Of a stretch of 64,000 nt of DNA, positions 1 through 11,841 are shown one piece after another (the stretch's first letter is position 1; every line of letters begins with the position of its first letter). The DNA lies in the NCBI GenBank assembly GCA_036250195.1, contig JAVHZZ010000005.1, positions 182,945,448 to 183,009,447 on the forward strand. Direction: 5' to 3'. The notes beneath the pieces are model-generated. The model saw only the letters and a list, made by a program, of their open reading frames with translations, did not search any database and was not told the origin of the DNA. This DNA comes from Mixophyes australis. Its lineage: Eukaryota > Chordata > Amphibia > Anura > Limnodynastidae. The position numbers and the translations under genes were made by a program.

Positions 1-2217
1 GGTAAACCCTCTTTTGTTCATACCACCAAGTCTCTTGACCTTAGAAATAGTTATTTGGATTCTTAGAGATAACAGTTTGTTAGGAAAAAGGGTGCTCTTA
101 GAAATATTCATTTATGAAATCATGGATTGAATCCTGCCAGTAGGAGGTCAGTCTGATTTCTTCATAGGTATGGTGTAGTTCCAGTTTGTTGGACGGAAAT
201 AAGACTTCTCAATGTGACTTCTCTATGGTAAACATCAAAGGTAAACATCAAAGTCCAGAGCCTGATTGCATCTTTGCCTTTTGCTTCAATTGTATTTGTC
301 AGGGTGGCTAAGAATGTTTCTTCCATTTCTGCTCCAATAGAAAGTATTGCTCCATAACAATAAAGCAGACTGTCCATGTTACCTGTACAACTGGACAGCT
401 GATTCCCTTGTTAGGTGATGTTAACAACGTGGGTTTGTCCTTGCACACTGTTGCACACTAGCCATGTTGTGAGTTAAATGAGACTGACAAATCTAGTTCT
501 GTGACAGTCAAGTGTTAGCGATGTTCTGCTAGAAAAACAGTTTGTGTGAGATGTGGCTGCAGCGGAACTTGTAAAATATGTAAATGAATGAAAGAATAGG
601 ACATAAGTCCTCCAGCTAACGCGTTTTGTTCTTGTATTAATGTGGACTTTACTACTACTTTATTACATACAAATAAGGAATAAGAGTCATGCATGGCAAG
701 TTTTAGAACACTTTATTTTCACTTTTTCACATTTATATTTCACTGCTTTTTAGAATCAAACTTTTTATCTTTTACTAATAAAAGCTATGTTTTATTCCAA
801 TTACTTGGTACATGTTGGGACAGAGTCACTGGAAGAAGGCTAAATGGGAGAGGTATGTGTCCCAGGCTTCCTGTATTGTGTACTTTAAAACCAGCGAGAA
901 TGTAGATGTGTGGGGAAAGCTTCCACCAGAGTGTTTCCATGTGGTAACAAACCATGGTAAGGGTCCCTGGTGTTATGTATGGAGAAAGATAAGGGTGGGC
1001 ACCATACATAAGGCAAAGTCCTGGTCTTCTGGTCTGCCAGTTTCAAAAGAGACTGATCGAGAGATGCACCTGTGAGGTGCCTGTGAAAAAAAGCAGCTAA
1101 AAAAGCCATTCAGGGTCTCAGACTTGGTGAGGAGGTGAGTTGCCTCCTGAGACACTCTGCTGTGGTGAGCAATAATATATTAACTGTGTGTTTGGACACA
1201 AGGTCCAACACCAGAGAGAGGGTCTTGCTGAGATGTATTAGCTAGTAGCCAGATGGCTAGGATTTTATTTATGTTTTATTTGCAAGCTGGTAAATAAACT
1301 AGCTGTGGCTGTTATACTGAAACATCTGGACTCGTGTGGTTTACTGCTGCTGTTCACCAAGAAGACCTATTCCCCTGATTATACTACAATGTGTATTTCA
1401 AATAAAGAGACCCAATACTACACAGTGCACCTTTTAGATCCAGTTCTTTTTTCTCTTTTTTTTTGTTTACTTCTGACTATTTGGTTACTGGATGGTAGCA
1501 CCTCAATAAAAGAATGATCGCAACATATACCTAGAAATGTTGAGAATATGATACCGATAAAATGTATAAAGAGATGTGTAGTTGGTGTGTCTAATTAGTG
1601 CAACAACGTCCTTTTTTTGCTAAATTAATGTGGACTTTGTCAGTAATGTTTGGAATTATCTTATTAATAGGGACTATAATTGAGCTCACTAAGTAACTGC
1701 TTACATTTTTAGGTTATATTTAATTTATTTTGTTTTATTATTTTGTTTTGCTTTTTTTGACAATCTGTTTTCATACTTAGATACAGACAAATATCATTTA
1801 TAGTTAAGTTAGTTTAAGTTAATCAGAATGAATTACTATACATTGCCCTGGTTTCTGTAGCTATACCAATATAAGGATTTGTTTAACTCTTCATATCCAC
1901 AAATGTGCAGATACCAGTGGGACATTTATTTTGATAAGAGGAATTATGATCATAGGATGTTTTTCGCTGAATTTAAAATTGGATTAGGTGCCTCTCTTTT
2001 ATGAAATGGCATCTGTAGCTATAATCAGTAGAGTACATCAGGGAGAGGATTGATCCAATGAAATATTCCAATTGCCATTTTTGTAGTTAGGAGGAAATGA
2101 TCCCCCCATTTCGGAGGTTATTTGGCAGCTGCCTAATTGGGAGTTTTGTTTTGCCTTCCTCTGGGTCACTTGAATTTATGAAATGTTGAATTTGATGGAC
2201 CGCTGTCTTTTTTAACC

Positions 2218-2720
2218 TTACTAATTATGTAACTAGGTAGTATACTGTGCAGACCACATTCTATGCTGTCTAGTATACTGTGAAAACTTCATTCTCTGGT
2301 ATCTAGTACACAATGTATATCCTATTCCATCCTTCCTAGCAGGCTGTGCAGATCTGCATTTTGGGGGGTAATGTTATGCAGATACTTAGTCTCTGCTGGC
2401 TAGTACACTATACAGATCTTATCTGATGGCTGTGCAGATACCATTCTCTGGAGGCTAGTGAGTAGGGTAGACAAAACACATGGGCAGACATTCTCTAGTG
2501 GTTAGTATATTGGGCATCCTGCCATTCTCTAAAGGATAGTATACTGTGCTCACTCAAATTCTCTGTTGACTAGTATACTATGCATAGCTCATTATCTGCT
2601 GGCTAGTATACAGTATAAACACCAACACTTTTGTTGATAGTATACTGTGCATACCCCTTTTCTCTAGTGGCTAATATAATAGGCAGACTCCTATGATCTT
2701 GTGGCTAGTACACTGGGTGG
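2218..2720. repeat. Degenerate minisatellite, about 40-50 bp unit
   Basis: A motif of the type CTAGTATACTGTGCAGA followed by a CATTCTCTG segment recurs roughly ten to twelve times with much divergence (for example near 2240, 2272, 2397, 2537, 2572, 2608 and 2637). It is an old tandem array with no coding potential. Confidence 0.75.
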
Positions 2721-3219
2721 ACACCGTCTCTCTCATGTTTACCTCTGCTCAACCTTCTCATGTTTAGCGCTGGGTGCTGTCATAGTAATCAGCATGCATC
2801 AATTCATTGTTTAGAGTAGATCCACTCTATTAGCAGGAGCGCCTTGATGTGGCAGGTGGCTTATCGTTTATTTACAAATATGTGTAACTGCATTTTATGT
2901 ACAAATAGAATAGCAGCCTTCTTACTGGATCGCAGCTGTGAGCTGGGGATTTTTCTGTGTGTCTCTTTTCTAAATAACCTTTCCAGCACCTGGTGTGAAT
3001 TTATAAATTGAGAAACTTCCAATTTCTATATACAAGAGTAAATATGACATGTAAACTATAATAGGGCTCAGTACTCATTATACAGTAGCTGTTTGTTTCA
3101 TATTTATTTGTATGTGTATCATGTTTTCTATGCACATATGTGGAGTGTATTGTGGAAGGTTTTATTTATATTATTCAAATAGTCCTAATGTACATGACCA
3201 CAATACATACAAGTTTAGC

Positions 3220-3518
3220 GCCTCATTTAAAGTTAGGAGTAAATCCAGCATGAAGATGGAATTTTCCTTTGTGGCAAAAACCATGTTGTGCTACAGGTGA
3301 GCAAATTTAAAATGTGTGGCTAGAGTTAGAATTGGGAAAAGAAGTGTTCTAGCTCAACTCTAAATCACACTGTTAACTTAAAGCTGCCGAATATTTGTGT
3401 GCTACATGCAAAGCAAGCATTTTCCCTGTATGAAAAAACTGCTATTGCACCTTTTACATTGATACATGGTTTGTCCTGGCACAAATTTGCACCATTTGCT
3501 CCTAACTGTAAATAAGGC
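3220..3518. mobile_element. MITE with about 26-bp inverted ends
   Basis: The left end reads GCCTCATTTAAAGTTAGGAG. The right end, reverse complemented, reads GCCTTATTTACAGTTAGGAG, so this is a good terminal inverted repeat around 299 bp. Internal text (a TTTGTGTGCTACATG segment and ACATGGTTTGTCC) is shared with the foldback element at 41320-41551, so the two belong to related families. There is no ORF of its own. The element stops 55 bases short of BMP6 exon 3. The target-site duplication is not clear. Confidence 0.65.
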
Positions 3519-3573
3519 ACAATATGTTCACAAGACTGCATACTAAAATTACTTTGTCTTGTTCTAATAACAG

Positions 3574-3722
3574 GGAGTCTGATTTTTTTCTGCTGGATAC
3601 CCAGACAGTTTGGGCTTCTGAAGAAGGATGGCTGGAGTTTGACATCACTGCAACAAGCAATTTATGGGTAATGAATCCACAACACAATCTTGGACTACAG
3701 CTCAGTGTGGAAACCAGAGATG
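3574..3722 (+). CDS. BMP6: BMP6 exon 3 (prodomain)
   Basis: This 149-bp exon encodes part of the latency-associated prodomain of bone morphogenetic protein 6, a secreted TGF-beta-superfamily ligand. The translation includes [19 protein letters not shown], then FDITATSN and [13 protein letters not shown]. The strings [19 protein letters not shown] and LQLSV fit BMP6 better than BMP5 or BMP7. The acceptor AACAG ends at 3573 and the donor GTAAGT starts at 3723. The exon opens with one base that completes a codon from exon 2 and ends with one base (G), so the downstream intron is phase 1. Its length equals what I recall for this exon in other vertebrates. No stop or frameshift is present. Confidence 0.96.
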
Positions 3723-4845
3723 GTAAGTAATGGTTAGATTATTCAGACTCCACTGAGGCTCTTCCCAACACCCATGGGCTGGGGGTACAAGGGTCATGAG
3801 GAATATCTGGATCCCTGGAGTAACCTCAGTGGTCCAAGTATAATGGTAGAGGGTCCCTAAGTATAAGAAATTAAATAATAACACACACATTTGTAAAATA
3901 AAGTTTCAGTAAATAAAAGCTTCCCCAACCCTTGTTCATCAATTTATCAATTAAAAATATATTTTTATTGGTAATACAATGGATTCTTTACATTTACTTC
4001 AATCGATTATTCTCAATTAACAATTCACAGGAAATGTTCTCATTGTAATTCAACTGGATCCTCTTAATTTGTAATTAAATGGGAGTTTCGTGATTTGTAA
4101 TAAATGGGAAAATGTTCTTCTTGTAATGCAGGGGAAATCTCCACAGAAATAAGAATAAAAATACATAGGGGATGAAGTAATCTACTCTGATAGGAGCCCT
4201 GCACAGAATAACTGTGAACTGAATTGACCAGTATACCTTCTAGCTCCCTAGCTGGCACTTAGTGATTTCCAGGAACTCCCTGCTCTGCTTTGGTCACATT
4301 CATATCAATGGCTCATTCACTACAATGGCCTATTAATTTCAGTTTGGTTTCTACATGTAGTGCACAACCCAATTGGAATAAGTGGGCCATTGGAATGAAT
4401 GACCATGTCTTAACCGCTCTTGTTACTTCTAGTGAGTATGTACCCAGTGTGTTACCGTAGAGTGTTGTTAAAAACTTTGAACATACTAAACAGTAACAAG
4501 CAGCATCCAAAAAAAACACATCCCTATGAAAATGCATGACAATGAGTAATAGATATGAACTCATAAAATAAAAAAGAATTGGTTTTATATTTACATGCCT
4601 TTTCATGCTTTGCACATAAGTTGCAAGTTCAAATCAGGTATAGCACTTAAATTCCAGTAGGGAAGCACTGCATAAGTTGGCACTTGGAATATTATTGTTT
4701 TTGTATGTTTATATTACCAAAACTTCTACAACTATTAAAATGTCTGGATTTCTGTTTATTTGTGTTATGTATGTTTTTATAGTATGCTTTGCACCTTGGG
4801 ATACTGACTGTCATTTGTGAAATATGTTGACACAGTCTCAATTTC

Positions 4846-5235
4846 AGGTCTATTTACTATTGTTCACCAATAACAGATTTTTTGTCGCTGCTTATCGCAG
4901 CGATAAAAAACAGTTATTGACGTAATTTACTAACAAGAAAAACATTGGAGCAGCCTAGTGATATTCAGATGCACGAAGATACTGGCTGGCATATAATAAC
5001 ATAAAAATGAATTATTTTGCAGCCATTCTAAATAGATTATCCTCTGTGATGGTGAATGTGTGAAAGGAAGATTGCTGGGATGCCTGTAAATTCCTTTGTT
5101 GGAGAAGCGTAGTAAATCTTTTCGCCGGCGGGAACTGCAGTTTATAATAAGCCCTTGAAAGGTAGAAGTCCTATCTCAGACGAACACTTGTTTTCGCCAG
5201 TTATAGGACTTTTCTCTACATAGTGAACAGGCCCT
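4846..5235. mobile_element. Possible Harbinger-like MITE
   Basis: The left end AGGTCTATTTACTAT faces a right end whose reverse complement is AGGGCCTGTTCACTAT, which is a weak terminal inverted repeat. Inside is a short hairpin (TCGCTGCTTATCGCAGCGA, about 4883-4901). Ends of the form GGYCTATTTACTA are common in amphibian Harbinger-type MITEs, from general knowledge. No transposase is present and boundaries are approximate. Confidence 0.45.
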
Positions 5236-5339
5236 CTTATCTGTAAGTGATAGTCAGAAATATAGTATTAATTATTATGTATTGTTAAAAACTAGTCATA
5301 TGCAAATAGTAGGTACATGTCAAAACAGTATTTCCCTAC

Positions 5340-5480
5340 CTTATGCATGCCTACCAACTGTCCCTATTTTGTCGGGATGTCCAAAGTTCATGGACCACAA
5401 AAGGGGTGTGGCTCAATGGGAAAGTGGGTGGGTTGTGACCAAATCTGGCCATTTGTGGGTGGAGTTTGGGCATAACAGGA
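5340..5480. mobile_element. Fragment of a CCAACTGTCCC-type repeat
   Basis: The text CTACCAACTGTCCCTATTTT followed by GTCGGGATGTCC resembles the end of the repeat copies near 46080 and 49082, which carry CTCCCAAATGTCC and CTCCCAACTGTCC. It is followed by a GTGGGTGGAGTTTGGGC segment. It is a truncated piece abutting the LINE tail that starts about 5510. Confidence 0.4.
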
Positions 5481-5509
5481 GAGTTTGCTGTGTCTACACC
5501 TCAGTATTG

Positions 5510-6412
5510 TTTGTTTCTGCCTCTCCTCTCTGCAAAGCTTCTTTTCCCCTACAGAATCCTCTTCAGATTCCTCACCCTCACATACAAATCCCTCTCCAGC
5601 TCCTCTGCACTCTTCATCTCCAACTTCATGTCCATACATACTCCCTCTCGCCCTCTCCGAACGGCAACAACCATCACCTCTCCTCCCTTTTGGTAACCAC
5701 GTCTCACGCCCACAACCTAAAATTTCTCCCATGTTGTCCCCCAATGATCTCCCTTGTTCTATCAGACTATACCCTAGCCTAAAAAGATTCAAACGTTCCC
5801 TTAAAATACACCTGTTCATTAAAGCCTACCATTCCACTGTTTAGCTACTCCCCTGCTTATCTTTCCTCTTCATATGCCTATTCACTAACACAAAATATAC
5901 CTCACCCTCATTCATACTCCCCTCTTTGTGTAACCCACTCTTCTTACGGCCCTTCAAATCTGATTTCTAGGTCCCTTACACTGAACCATCCCTATGTGTT
6001 AACCTGTTTGTCAAACCCATCCCCATTAGATTATAAGCTCTCACGTGCAGGGCGCTCTTCCCTCCTGTCCTCACCCTCTCGTTACCTTGCTTTTTGCACG
6101 CCATCTATAGTTTGCACTTCCTCCCTGATATGCCACATCTCTATTGCCTTCACAATCACTGGCTCTCATCCTGTTAGTTGCACCCACAGTCCTGGGCACA
6201 GGTTTAGCTTGCTCTGATTCATTCCCCCTCCTATCCTTCTTCCCTTTTTTAGTTATTGTATTTTAGGATACCCCTTGTACCTCAGAGCTGTGAATTGTAC
6301 TGAAATGTGTTTATTATATTGTCCTATAATGTCATAGTGTAATGTACTGTTGTGATGTATGCTCTCTGTATTTGTGATGCCATATAAATTAAGAATAATA
6401 ATAATATGTTTG
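5510..6412 (+). mobile_element. CR1/L2-type LINE, 3' end
   Basis: Frames on the + strand show the far C-terminus of a CR1/L2-like reverse-transcriptase protein: an RILFRFLTLTYKSL segment, then SSSSALF and a SRPLRTATT segment, spread over shifted frames at about 5540-5700. It is followed by a non-coding tail that ends near 6360-6412 with GTATTTGTGATGCCATATAA and an AATAATAATAAT microsatellite, the typical 3' end of this LINE group. The element is 5' truncated and has stops and frameshifts, so it is a dead copy. Confidence 0.7.
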
Positions 6413-6700
6413 TGACATAAGATGGGAAGCAAGAACTACACACAGGTCCACTAAATTCATAAGACGTCCCTGTTCCACCAATAGGACAATTCAGTATGTA
6501 ACCCCCTGTGTCGGTGTGTTGTGTTAGGTAGTGCACCTCCCTTTCCAGCCTTGGCTAGCTCCTGGTGTGGATGTCAGGGCCGCCATCAGGGGGGTACGGC
6601 CAGTACTGCTGTGAGGGGCCCGGACAGACTTCTCAGTCTGTCCAGACTCCCTGGACTGTCTGGGCCCCGCAGTCACCGACCGTGCCTCCCCTTTTTTTTT

Positions 6701-6839
6701 ACTTACCTTCTCAGCTCTGCCTCCCAGACTCTGATAGGCTGGGAGCGCGGGGCGCAGTGACGTCATCACCGTGTGCCACACTCCCAATGTATCAGTGACT
6801 GGGAGGCAGAGCTGCAGCATCGCAGAGGAGAAGGTAAGT
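6701..6839. repeat. Palindromic core with outward splice-donor-like motifs
   Basis: Left-arm text at 6701-6736 (ACTTACCTTCTCAGCTCTGC, then CTCCCAG) pairs with right-arm text at 6790-6839 (CTGGGAGGCAGAGCTG, then AAGGTAAGT), with small gaps. Each arm ends in AAGGTAAGT read outward: - strand at 6701-6709 and + strand at 6831-6839. That string is a near-ideal vertebrate 5' splice site. Whether it is used is unknown. Confidence 0.75.
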
Positions 6840-6859
6840 AAATAAGCTATTGTTTTTTT

Positions 6860-7760
6860 TGAGGGGGGGGGAGAGGGAGAGCCCGGGGGACCTGGGGAAC
6901 CATAACTGTGGAGGGAGGGGGGAGAGGGAGAACCCAGGGGACCATAACTGTGGGGGGAGAGGGAGAGTCTAGGGGACCATAACTGGAGGGAGGGGGGAGC
7001 TGGAGAGCCTAGGGGACCTGATCTGTGGAGAGAGAGGGGGGAAGAGTGGGACCTTAATTGTGGAAGGGGGGTTGAGGGGGGACCTTAATTGTGGGAGGGA
7101 GAGGGGGACCTTAATTGTGGAAGGGGGACCTTGATTGTGGAAGGGGGGTTGAGGGGGACCTTAATTGTGGAAGGGGGGACCTTAATTGTGGAAGGGGGGT
7201 TGAGGGGGACCTTAATTGTGGAAGGGGGGTTTGAGGGAGACCTTAATTATGGAAGGGGGAGGGAGAGGGGGACCTTAATTGTTGAAGGGGGACCTTAATT
7301 GTGGAAGGGGGAGGGAGAGGGGGACCTTAACTGTGATTGGGGGGGACAGGGAGACCTTAACTGTGATTGGGGGGAGAGGGGGACTTTAACTGTGATTGGG
7401 GGGGCAGAGGGGGACCTTATCTGTGATTGGGGGGCAGAGGGGGACCTTAACTGTGGGGGGAGACAGGGACCTTAACTAGTGGGGGGGTGGAGGGGGACAT
7501 TAACCGTGGGGGGGGGAGGGGGACATTAACCATGGTGGGGGAAGAGGGGGACATTAACTGTAGGGGGCAAGAGGGGGACATCAACTGTGGGGGGGGGAAG
7601 AGGGGAACATTAACTGTGGGGGGGGAAGAGGGGGACATTTACTGTGGGGGGGGAGAGGGGGACATTTACTTTGGGGGGAGGGAAACATTTACTGTGATGA
7701 GGGAATGGGGGGGGAATGTACTGTGATGATAGGGCACATGTAGGGTGAAGATGGAGGGGA
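6860..7760. repeat. G-rich minisatellite (GGGGGACCTTAAYTGTGG type)
   Basis: Dozens of variants of a unit near 20-35 bp with the core GGGGACCTTAATTGTGGAAG (about 7080-7320) grade into GGGGGACATTAACTGTGG (about 7490-7700). One strand is extremely G-rich, with many runs of five or more G, so G-quadruplex formation is plausible. The array lies entirely inside the hAT element at 6575-7888. Frames across it are repeat artefacts. Confidence 0.9.
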
Positions 7761-7896
7761 TCATATTAATGGGGAGGGGGCACATGTATGGGGAGGGGAG
7801 GCCCCGCCAGATTAATTAGTACTGGACCAAGGGGGGGGGGCACCAGAGTAATTAGTACTGGGCCCCACAGTTTCTGATGGCAGCCCTGGTGGATGT

Positions 7897-8683
7897 AGAT
7901 GACCAGAGGCACATGCAGGTTATTTTTACAGAGTCTCTGTGAAGATGTTGGGACACAGGTCATGTACTTTGGTGGTGCAGTGCAATCAGATGTTTCAATA
8001 ATTTGGGCGCCAGACCATCTCTATATTGCAAAATATAACATCTTTATTTACACTCCTCTTCACTCCAGCACATTGTTAAACTGTTGCAGTGATAAGTAAA
8101 TATATACAGTTCCTATATATTCCTCCTGTCTCCTCCTGCACAATGGTCAAATAGACAGAATATTAATGGGGAAGTTACATGTAACCTGGTATGTTTGTAG
8201 CTCACATATCTCTCTCCTGTTAGAGGCACATAAATCAGTCTAATTGGCATCCGGCCATGAACCCTCTACCGGGGTGCGGTGAATATATCCAGGGCCTCTC
8301 TCCCCCATTTACTCACACAATTGCTCCTTTGTGGCAGCTGCCACACACTCACCCTCTCTGTATGTCACTCATCCATGCCTCTCCTCTCCTGGCAAGCTCT
8401 TATAGGCACTTCACTGCACAGACTCCCCTACTCCTTTCTCCTTTATTCAATTGTGGGGTCTCTCCCCCTCTTGTGCTGGTACTCCCAACCAGGATATGGT
8501 GCTTCAACTTGGGTACCCCTAATGGTGGGGATACCACTGCATCAAAGCCTTTCTCTATGGCCTTTTATTACTGCCCTCTCTTCACTGGCCGAAGTCCTGG
8601 GACCACCCTCCTACATTCTGGGTCCTGGCTAGCAAGATGTCTCCCACCAACTGTCAACTGTCACACTCCCAACTGCCATACAT
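7897..8683. other. Unclassified LTR-like repeat, left part
   Basis: This sequence lies between two hAT insertions (which end at 7888 and start at 8692). Removing them joins the CTCCTGGTGTGGATG segment near 6560 to TAGATGACCAGAGGC at 7897, and the CATACATGTTCTGAT segment at 8677 to CCTCCAATAGCTG at 11842. The text has LTR-like character (an AACATCTTTATTTACAC segment and C/T-rich tracts) but no recognised coding domain. The class is an inference. Confidence 0.35.
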
Positions 8684-8939
8684 GTTCTGATTAGAGATGT
8701 TTACTGACCCCCGTGTCCTGATTTGGTTTTGGATCTGGATTAACTTCGTGTTTTGCGTCTTTTGGTTCTGGTTTTGGATCCCTATTTTTTTCTAAATCCC
8801 TATTTTTTTTGCTGAAATCACATAATTTTAGTTTTTTTTCCCCCCTACATTATTATTAACCTCAATAACACTCATTTCAAGTCATTTGCAGTCAATTTTG
8901 ACCACCTCACAAGTCACAATATTATTTGAATACACTTTC

Positions 8940-10607
8940 AAACAAAAACTGCAGCAATTCTTGCCAGTGATAAGAAGAAGGCCATTGTAATGCCTGGGCA
9001 TAAGACCAAAAAATCCACCTCTTATATGTGGAATTATTTTTACACAGATCCTGACAACAGTTGTCTAGCCATTTGTAACATTGTAAAGCCACAGTCAGTA
9101 GAGGTAGGGACCTTAACCATCTAGGATCCTCATCCATGTTACGCCATATGAAGCGAGTTCATGGAAAGCTTTTGTGAAAATCAGAAACTTATGCTAAAAA
9201 ATAACAACACGCAGTCCAGCATCATCTACCTCCCTTCTCTCAGCTAGATCCCAGAACCTGCAAGCTACACCTCCAACACCTTCATCATCAATATCCTCAG
9301 TAGTGATTGGAGTTAGTCCTGCATCCAATTTTCTAAGGTGAGATGACTCCTCCCCTATCCAGGACGTCTCAGAAGAATCCTTGAGCGTTTGGCCCAATGC
9401 TGCTGCTCCTGCTTCTGGGGGTGGATCTTCAACCCAGAAGCAGACCAAGAAAAATACTACTAGTAGTTTACAACAATTAACTGTTAAACAATCCTTTGCA
9501 AGAGAAAGCAAGTATGAAAGCTGCCACCCAGTCACAAAGCGGATCACAGACGCCATGGTCACTATGCTAGTGTTAGATCTGCGTCCAATATCCACTATTA
9601 ATGCAGCTGGTTTTAGACAGTTACTTGAGGTCTTCTGTCCCCGTTACCAAATTCCATCACAGCACCATTTTATTAGAAATTCTATTCCTCACTTCTACCA
9701 GGTTTGTAAAAATATAATTATTTGGCTACAAAATGCCATTCTACCCACTGTACACTTAACCACAGATATGTGTACCAGCAATACTGGGCAAAGTAAAGAT
9801 TATATGATTGTGACAGCTCACTGGGTTGGTGATTCGCCTTCACCAGCAGTGACAGAAGCAGCATGTACCCAATATGTGATTTCTGATAACGCCACCAATA
9901 TTGTTAGAGCATTACAGCGGGGGGAATTCCATCACATTCCCTGTTTTGCTTGCACAATCAACTTTTAAAAAATGACAATGACATGTAGGAGATGCTGTCT
10001 GTGTCCCGAAATATTTAGGGTCATTTTCGTGATTCTGCAACAGTATGTAGGAGCATGCAGCAGCTGCAAGAAGAATAGAATTTAGGGGGAATGTACTTTA
10101 GTCCAGCGCAGTGGAGAATACTTTCCGTGTTGTGCAAGGTGCTGAAACCACTCAAAGTAGTCACCTCTGCAGAGAGTGCAGACACTGTTAGCTCGAGTCA
10201 AGTGATTCCCCTAATTAGACTTTTTTGAAAAGCAGCAAGAGAAATTGAAGGAGGAAATGAAACAAAGCAATTCCGCTAATTATGTTGGACTTGTAGATTA
10301 AGTACTTTATTCGCTTTGCCAGGATCCAAGAGTTATCAACATCTTGAAATCGGATCATTACATTTTGCCAAATGTGCTTGATCCTAGGTTTAAGAGCTAT
10401 GTCTGCTCTTTCTTTCCAACTGACCCAGATCTCAAGAGAAACAATGAGCTCCTGGTCAGTAAGCTGACAGCTCAAGTGGTACATGACACAATGACGTCTC
10501 CTCCTTCAGTTTCTCTGGAAATTGCTGCTAGGAAAAAAGCTTTCCCAAGACACCCAGTGGGGGTGCAGATGAGTCTGCACAATATTTTGAAATTTGGTCT
10601 GGTCTAA
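8940..10607 (+). pseudogene. hAT transposase remnant (BED finger plus catalytic region)
   Basis: At about 8965-9060 the frame reads KKAIVMPGHKTKK, then SYMWNYFYTDPDN, which looks like the start of a BED-type zinc finger (DNA binding, nucleus). 9381-9968 is open for 195 codons and contains TDAMVTMLVLDLRPISTI, then LTTDMCTSN and VISDNATNIVRAL, typical of the hAT RNase-H-like catalytic domain. 10344-10607 continues with LPNVLDPRFKSYV. The pieces are in different frames, separated by stops. The C-terminal dimerisation domain was not found. Family assignment is firm; activity is excluded as read. Confidence 0.85.
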
Positions 10608-11179
10608 AAGAATTGCCCAAAAATCGTGACAGCTCTTCCGTAAAATTAACTACAAATTCCTTGAGGAAGGCCATTACCGGCAATTACATCAAAGTACACC
10701 GACTTCTGTGATGGTGGATTTCAGCAGGGATGAATTAGTATTGTTTGAGGATAATGTACACGCTGATGAGGGTGAATATGATGACAGTGTAGATTGCAGG
10801 TGCTGAGATCTAGCTGAGAGAAGGAAGCTGTCTGATGCAGGTATGCTTGGTAATATTTTGGGTGGAATGACATGTTGGTAATTTTATGTTTTTCTACAGT
10901 AAACTTTCACCTTTATTAGAGAGGTGTTTTTTTCTTTACAAAGGTACAAGCTTTTTATTTAATTTTTTTTTTCCCTGACTTAAAACCACTATGCACTTGA
11001 ACATAGACTTTAGCACATGAGGTAGAGGGATAAGTATAATCATGACTGAGACTGAAGAGTGACAAGAACAATGCCACCCCTCCTGTTTCTGTATGAAGTA
11101 TGGCACAGTATAATGTCACTGAAGACTTTTAAGAACACTGACAGCACTGAACCCTGCCACCTCTCCTGTTTCTGAGTGA

Positions 11180-11530
11180 GCTACGGTACAGTAAAATGTA
11201 ACTGCAGATTTAGACCAAGACTGCCAGCCCTATTATTTCTATTTCAGCAATGACAATTAGCAATGGAGCAATGGAACTCTCCTCTTAGTGTGTTACCTAT
11301 GTAACACAGTACAATGTGACTGCAGATTTAGACGACCAAGCCTGCCAGCCCTATTATTTCTATTTCAGCAATGACAATTAGCAATGGAGCTCTCCTCTTT
11401 GTGTTTTGCCTCTATAAGACAGTACAATGTGACTGCAGATTTAGAAGACCAAGCCTGCCAGACCTATTATTTCTATTTCAGCAATGACACTTAGCAATGG
11501 AGCTCTCCTGAATGTCACTGGAGACTTTGA
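11180..11530. repeat. Tandem units of about 110 bp in hAT 3' region
   Basis: Three to four units share CCTATTATTTCTATTTCAGC, CAATGGAGCTCTCCTC and CAGTACAATGTGACTGCAG. The same unit is amplified in the second hAT copy at 61690-62060, so the tandem array is a feature of the transposon family. Confidence 0.85.
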
Positions 11531-11841
11531 AGAACACAGCTACCCCTCCTCTTTCTTTTCTACCTATGACGCTGCCCAACTGCACTAGAGACTGCCAAGA
11601 ACAGTGCTACCCCTTCTGTGTCCCTCTGTGAAATGGTGCTGGATCGCCGTTGAGGGCAGTACTTATAGAATCCAAAATTCGCGAGATCCAAGATCCGATG
11701 ACATAACGATGATGTTTTGACTCGTTTTCAATTCTGAGGGCACTCAAAAGTACCGAGGCGGCTCAGCTCGGTCCTCGGATCTGCTAAGTCCAGGTGTGTT
11801 CGGTTCTCGCGGAACCGAGCCTGAGCATCTCTAGTTCAGAT

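Larger units (their letters stand above)
1..3573 (+). other. BMP6: BMP6 intron 2 (3' part)
   Basis: This is non-coding sequence upstream of exon 3, and the window opens inside the intron. Positions 1-2217 are AT-rich with short spurious frames only; I recognise no exon or transposon there. A minisatellite lies at 2218-2720, 2721-3219 shows nothing recognisable, and a MITE sits at 3220-3518. The acceptor, a pyrimidine-poor tract ending in AACAG, is at 3569-3573. That exons 1 and 2 lie upstream is inferred from the usual seven-exon BMP6 structure. Confidence 0.75.
6575..7888. mobile_element. Non-autonomous hAT element with internal minisatellite
   Basis: The termini are CAGGGCCGCCATCAG on the left and CTGATGGCAGCCCTG on the right, an inverted repeat with one mismatch. 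An 8-bp target-site duplication GTGGATGT flanks the element perfectly (6567-6574 and 7889-7896). Eight-base duplications and CAGGG ends are diagnostic of the hAT superfamily. The element has no transposase. Its order is left TIR, palindromic core (about 6701-6839), splice-donor-like AAGGTAAGT, G-rich tandem array (6860-7760), right TIR. The perfect duplication suggests fairly recent insertion. It sits in an older LTR-like repeat. Confidence 0.9.
8692..11833 (+). mobile_element. hAT DNA transposon, defective
   Basis: The ends are TAGAGATG on the left and CATCTCTA on the right. Flanking 8-bp duplications GTTCTGAT (8684-8691) and GTTCAGAT (11834-11841) agree at seven of eight positions. The + strand carries relics of a hAT transposase. 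A 3' region with tandem units of about 110 bp (11180-11530) and a subterminal GTACCGAGGCGGCTCAGCTC segment precede the right end. The same 3' end occurs at 61410-62397, so this family has at least two copies here. Stops and frameshifts make the transposase non-functional. Confidence 0.9.

Noticed and set aside
5282..5844. Overlapping frames of 119-166 codons on both strands as a gene
   Set aside because: The region is a CR1/L2 LINE 3' end plus a MITE fragment; Pro/Ser-rich shadow frames come from its C/T bias.
7089..7726. Gly/Glu-rich open frames
   Set aside because: They are translations of the G-rich minisatellite and change register with the repeat unit.
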